Positions 60,963 through 64,000 of a stretch of DNA of 64,000 bases are shown here, piece by piece; position 1 is the stretch's first letter; every line of letters starts with the position of its first letter. The notes below the pieces were generated by a model. It did no database searches. It was not told the origin of the DNA and worked only from the letters and a program-made list of their open reading frames with translations. Position numbers and translations under genes: made by a program. The stretch comes from Linnemannia hyalina (taxonomy: Eukaryota > Mortierellomycota > Mortierellomycetes > Mortierellales > Mortierellaceae). Where the stretch lies: positions 1,612,001 through 1,676,000 of the forward strand of contig JAHRHY010000005.1 in NCBI GenBank assembly GCA_019671135.1, read 5' to 3'.

Positions 60963-63771
60963 GATGTTTTGTAACTATAGGTGCCTCTCTATTTGGAAGT
61001 GTGAAGACACTGTTTTTTTTTTATTTTTCGTATGTGTGAAGAAACTGACAGTCTATTCATCAGAAGGTGATTTATCTGTCGTCCAGTGTGATCTCTTTTG
61101 ATGAATTGAATAGGCATCTTTCTTTTCGCTCGAAGTCCATGCGCGATGCCGTTTTTACACCTCTCTTGTAAAAGGCAACGAGGAAGAGACCCAAAGCAAG
61201 ATCCAAGTCGGGAGAGATAGATCATTAGATCTTTGAGGAGGATGCGGGTTTGCTAAGCAGCTTGGGTTAAACTCAAATCGTGCTACATTCTTGAGGGTCT
61301 GGGCGAAGTAAAAATGTTGTCAAAGAGCACAACCAGCTGGTTGTGGGTGTGAGCCCATTGTAACGGTCATTATCTTGGTTCATCCGTTCTTCATATCTTA
61401 CTGATGTTTGTCCTTTTTTCGACCATCAATGGAGTAGGCATCACACCGGTTCCCTTTTTCCTTTGAACTTTGGTTCCATCAGACTTTTGATTTTTGTGTG
61501 CACTTAGAGAAATGAATCTACGAGGGATAAAATAGCGAGGTTGCCCTTTACAAAAGAGAAAAAAAAAAGTGGCAGGACGAGATACCGAGGTGGCGGTGGT
61601 GGAAGGCGCGTCTCTTTCTCTCTCTGTTCTACCTTATTTGTTTATCATACCGGGCGGGATACCATCTAACCAACTCTATCTTGCTCGGGTGACATCCCAC
61701 AGCTCCTCAATTCCCTTCTGGCGTCCACCTTCTCACCAGGAACGGAGGAGTGAGGGACAAGGATTAAGACGAACCTGTGCGGCTTAGATGATAACGCCTT
61801 GTATTGGTAATGAGGCGAGTTCATGGGCGATGGAGATGACGACGAGGCACCGAGGGGAGGGGTTCGGATGATGATAAAGAGAGAAGCAGACGAGGGATAA
61901 AGTACACACCGGATGTTAAAATGAAAGTGCCGAGGCGAATAAGGAAGGATCTTGTTTTCCATGATCTATTTGCTGGCACTTTTTGGTGGCATCTCTCTTC
62001 TCAAGCAAAAGAGTACAACAACGCAGATCAGTCGTTTGGTGTAGCAAAAAGTGCCTAACTTCCGCAAAAAAAACTGTTGTTCTGGAATACAAACAGGAGA
62101 AAAAAAAGGCATTCGCATCTACCACCGGACCATCGAACACCGTGTTCGTATCCAGTTTTCAGCTTTGCCGCGGAGAATGACAAACACCATGTGTGAAAAA
62201 GGGGGGAAATGAAAAAAGGAACGGAGGGTGTCAAGTATGACAAACTGAGCCTCTGTGAGCGGCAAAGATAGCTCAAGGAGGATGCGGAAGAGGTGGAAGG
62301 GAGGTCCGACTCGTATTATTTTCAATAATTTAAGAAAAAAAGGAATACGGCTTTCTCATGACTTCTGGACCTCGGTACATGGCATTGCATCGCATAGGAT
62401 GAGGAGGAATGTATGTATGGAAAGTGAAATGAAGGGTCGCATACAAACAGCATTCAGGAAAAAGGCACGGGTTGTCCCCGTTTTTTGACGCTTGATGCCT
62501 GACTAGTTGCTTTTTATTTTTTGCTTGATGGATATTTGTAGTCAGTCAAGAGCTGGATGAAAAAAAAGAACAATACTTGACGTGAAAGAATATTCAACTG
62601 GGGGTTTGTGGTATCTATGCCCATCGCCTTTCGGGTAAAAGGAAAAGTACTCATTATCACTCACAAAAGAAGAGAACATTGAAAACCAGATAAGAGGGAA
62701 AAGGTGGGAGGGAGATAGAAGGGAAAAGGGTGTGTGGGTACAAGCCAATGGCGAGTCAATCCAAAGTAAAAAGACAAGGTAACTCCTGGTACGTGAAGGA
62801 TCTTGCTCTTCTATGTCTGAAGTTTTGATCTACCTTGCTGGTTCGAGAAAGGCTATAGCTTCGAGTAGAAAAGAGCAGAGTAATGAAAAATGAAATGAAA
62901 CGAGATGGCTCAAGAGAGATGAAAAAGGGGAGGAGGAGGGATAAGCAACTCGTATAATCAAAACCGGTGTTGTCCATGTGTCCATCTGTGGAAGGTTGTG
63001 CGTTTTTGTTTGCTGCGAGGTGTCCACTGTTTGCTGTTTTCATCTGTTTTCTTCTTGGCTTCAACCCCTTGCTCTCTTCTCTCTCTCGTTACTTCAGTGA
63101 CACATTCGGAGCTTTGCTTGAACAGCAACAATGACAAACGGACAGCAGTTGGTGGAGTTGAATTAACAAAAGGTGAAAAAGAAGGGGAAGGGGTTTTGTG
63201 ACGGGGGTGAGTGAACTCGCTCAAGAAAAGACACAGCATGCAATCCAACGATGAATATTGAACGGGTGAGTATGCGAATTCCCCCCTTTGCTTCTGCTCC
63301 CTGCTCCTGGTTCTTGCTCCTTGCTCTTTGTGCATTGGGTGCATTGTTCGTTGCCCTGTGGTTTTTTCTTTCCTTTCTCTAGTCGATTTGCACGGTGCAA
63401 GCAAGCAAGGTGTCCCACCTAACCAACACTACGTCTTTTAGGGGGCAAAATGTTCTCTCAATGCTACTTTCCTTTTCTTTACAACTGATGACCACAATCC
63501 TTGAGTACGGACGAATAAAGGGCAGTTGGATTTCGTGGTTCACAAGAATCCTTTTTACTTCCTTCTCATCTTTTCATTTCCTTCTTTCTCTTTTCTTTCT
63601 TTTCTCTCTTTTCTCTCTTTTCTTTTTCCCTTCTCTCTTCCAACTCTCACTCTTTCCCTACCCCGCGCTTATTATCCGCTTCAAATATTCACACGACAGC
63701 TCACTTACTCACACCCCCACTTTCCCTTCCACCCACACTTACAAAGCATCCATCCCAAACCCACAGCCACC
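60963..63771. other. Gene-free interval before the DUF1688 gene
   Basis: No gene is supported in about 2.8 kb. Open frames here lack recognisable motifs. 63540-63690 is strongly pyrimidine-rich on the plus strand and is the likely leader of the following gene. Confidence 0.5.
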
Positions 63772-64000
63772 ATGACTCCTGCACCCACAACCGCAGAGAC
63801 CGTCGCCTACTTAAAGTCGCTGCCCGCCGTCCGCGAAAGAGCCGAGCTCGTCTACGCCAAGGCCCAAGGTCGCCAGCTCAAGCACTTTGACGTCGACTTT
63901 TCAAAACTCGGCGATGTCGCCAAATTCGTCGTCTCATTGATTAAGCGCGACTATGACGCCAAGGATATCCCAAACATCCCACCTCACACCCGTCTCCGCC
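63772..64000 (+). CDS. URC4: URC4/Urg3-like DUF1688 protein (3' partial)
   Basis: ATG at 63772 in a good context (CCACCATGA) opens 76 residues that run to the window end. The sequence AVRERAELVYAKAQGRQLKH, then FDVDFSKLGDVAKFV and IPNIPPHTRLR, follows the start of DUF1688 proteins, in which the family usually reads RER, FDVD and IP-HSRWRHF. In yeasts Urc4 acts in the URC route of uracil breakdown, though its exact reaction is unsettled. The CT-rich leader precedes it. Only the first fifth or so is visible, so the call rests on the N-terminal pattern. Confidence 0.75.
   Translation, partial: MTPAPTTAETVAYLKSLPAVRERAELVYAKAQGRQLKHFDVDFSKLGDVAKFVVSLIKRDYDAKDIPNIPPHTRLR

Overview
The window is nuclear DNA from a filamentous fungus, most likely an early-diverging one (Mucoromycota, probably Mortierella-like). 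The genes carry many short introns with GTAAGT, GTACGT or GTATGT donors, CTAAC-type branch sites and AG acceptors. Coding-strand CT-rich leaders sit in front of most start codons. The gene set (Kch1-type potassium channel, NUS1, SUV3, a LEUNIG-like LisH/WD40 protein, a three-repeat MYB, URC4/DUF1688) fits a fungus. The genus is inference; the fungal assignment is firm. I derived exon borders by hand from splice sites and reading phase. Every gene model described as complete closes in frame.

Layout. 1-14.6 kb is gene dense: the 3' part of pyruvate dehydrogenase E1 beta (+), a long aldo/keto-reductase-like protein with an altered active site (+), NUS1 (-), KCH1 (-), the mitochondrial RNA helicase SUV3 (-), and an ArgE-type M20 deacetylase (+). 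14.7-18.2 kb holds a vezatin/Inp2-like membrane protein (-). About 5.1 kb without a gene then leads into an R1R2R3 MYB regulator (+, 23.3-26.4 kb). This converges on a polyglutamine-rich LEUNIG-like co-repressor (-, 27.3-33.3 kb).

From 36.4 kb the content is metabolic: an M20D amidohydrolase (+), two adjacent GMC oxidoreductases (+, 40.1-45.5 kb), PHO89 (-), a small secreted two-repeat protein resembling a beta-gamma crystallin (+), an AMSH/STAMBP deubiquitinase (+), an unresolved coding-like frame (-), methylmalonate-semialdehyde dehydrogenase (+), and a third GMC oxidoreductase (+). The last 6 kb holds decayed retrotransposon ORF1 copies, a second copy of a tRNA-Ile region, a gene-poor stretch, and the 5' end of a DUF1688/URC4 gene that runs off the window.

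Mobile and repeated DNA lies in two places, 38.6-39.9 kb and 58.5-61.0 kb. These share a duplicated block of about 0.6-0.75 kb containing an identical tRNA-Ile(AAT) gene and a conserved minus-strand reading frame. The first also carries a palindromic 147-bp MITE-like element. The second carries two broken ORF1-type copies; the one at 59.1-59.9 kb ends in a CCHC zinc knuckle.

Functional links: mitochondrial genes are well represented (PDB1, SUV3, methylmalonate-semialdehyde dehydrogenase, perhaps the aldo/keto-reductase-like protein). The three GMC enzymes are clearly paralogues. Otherwise the neighbourhood is ordinary eukaryotic gene order with no operon logic.
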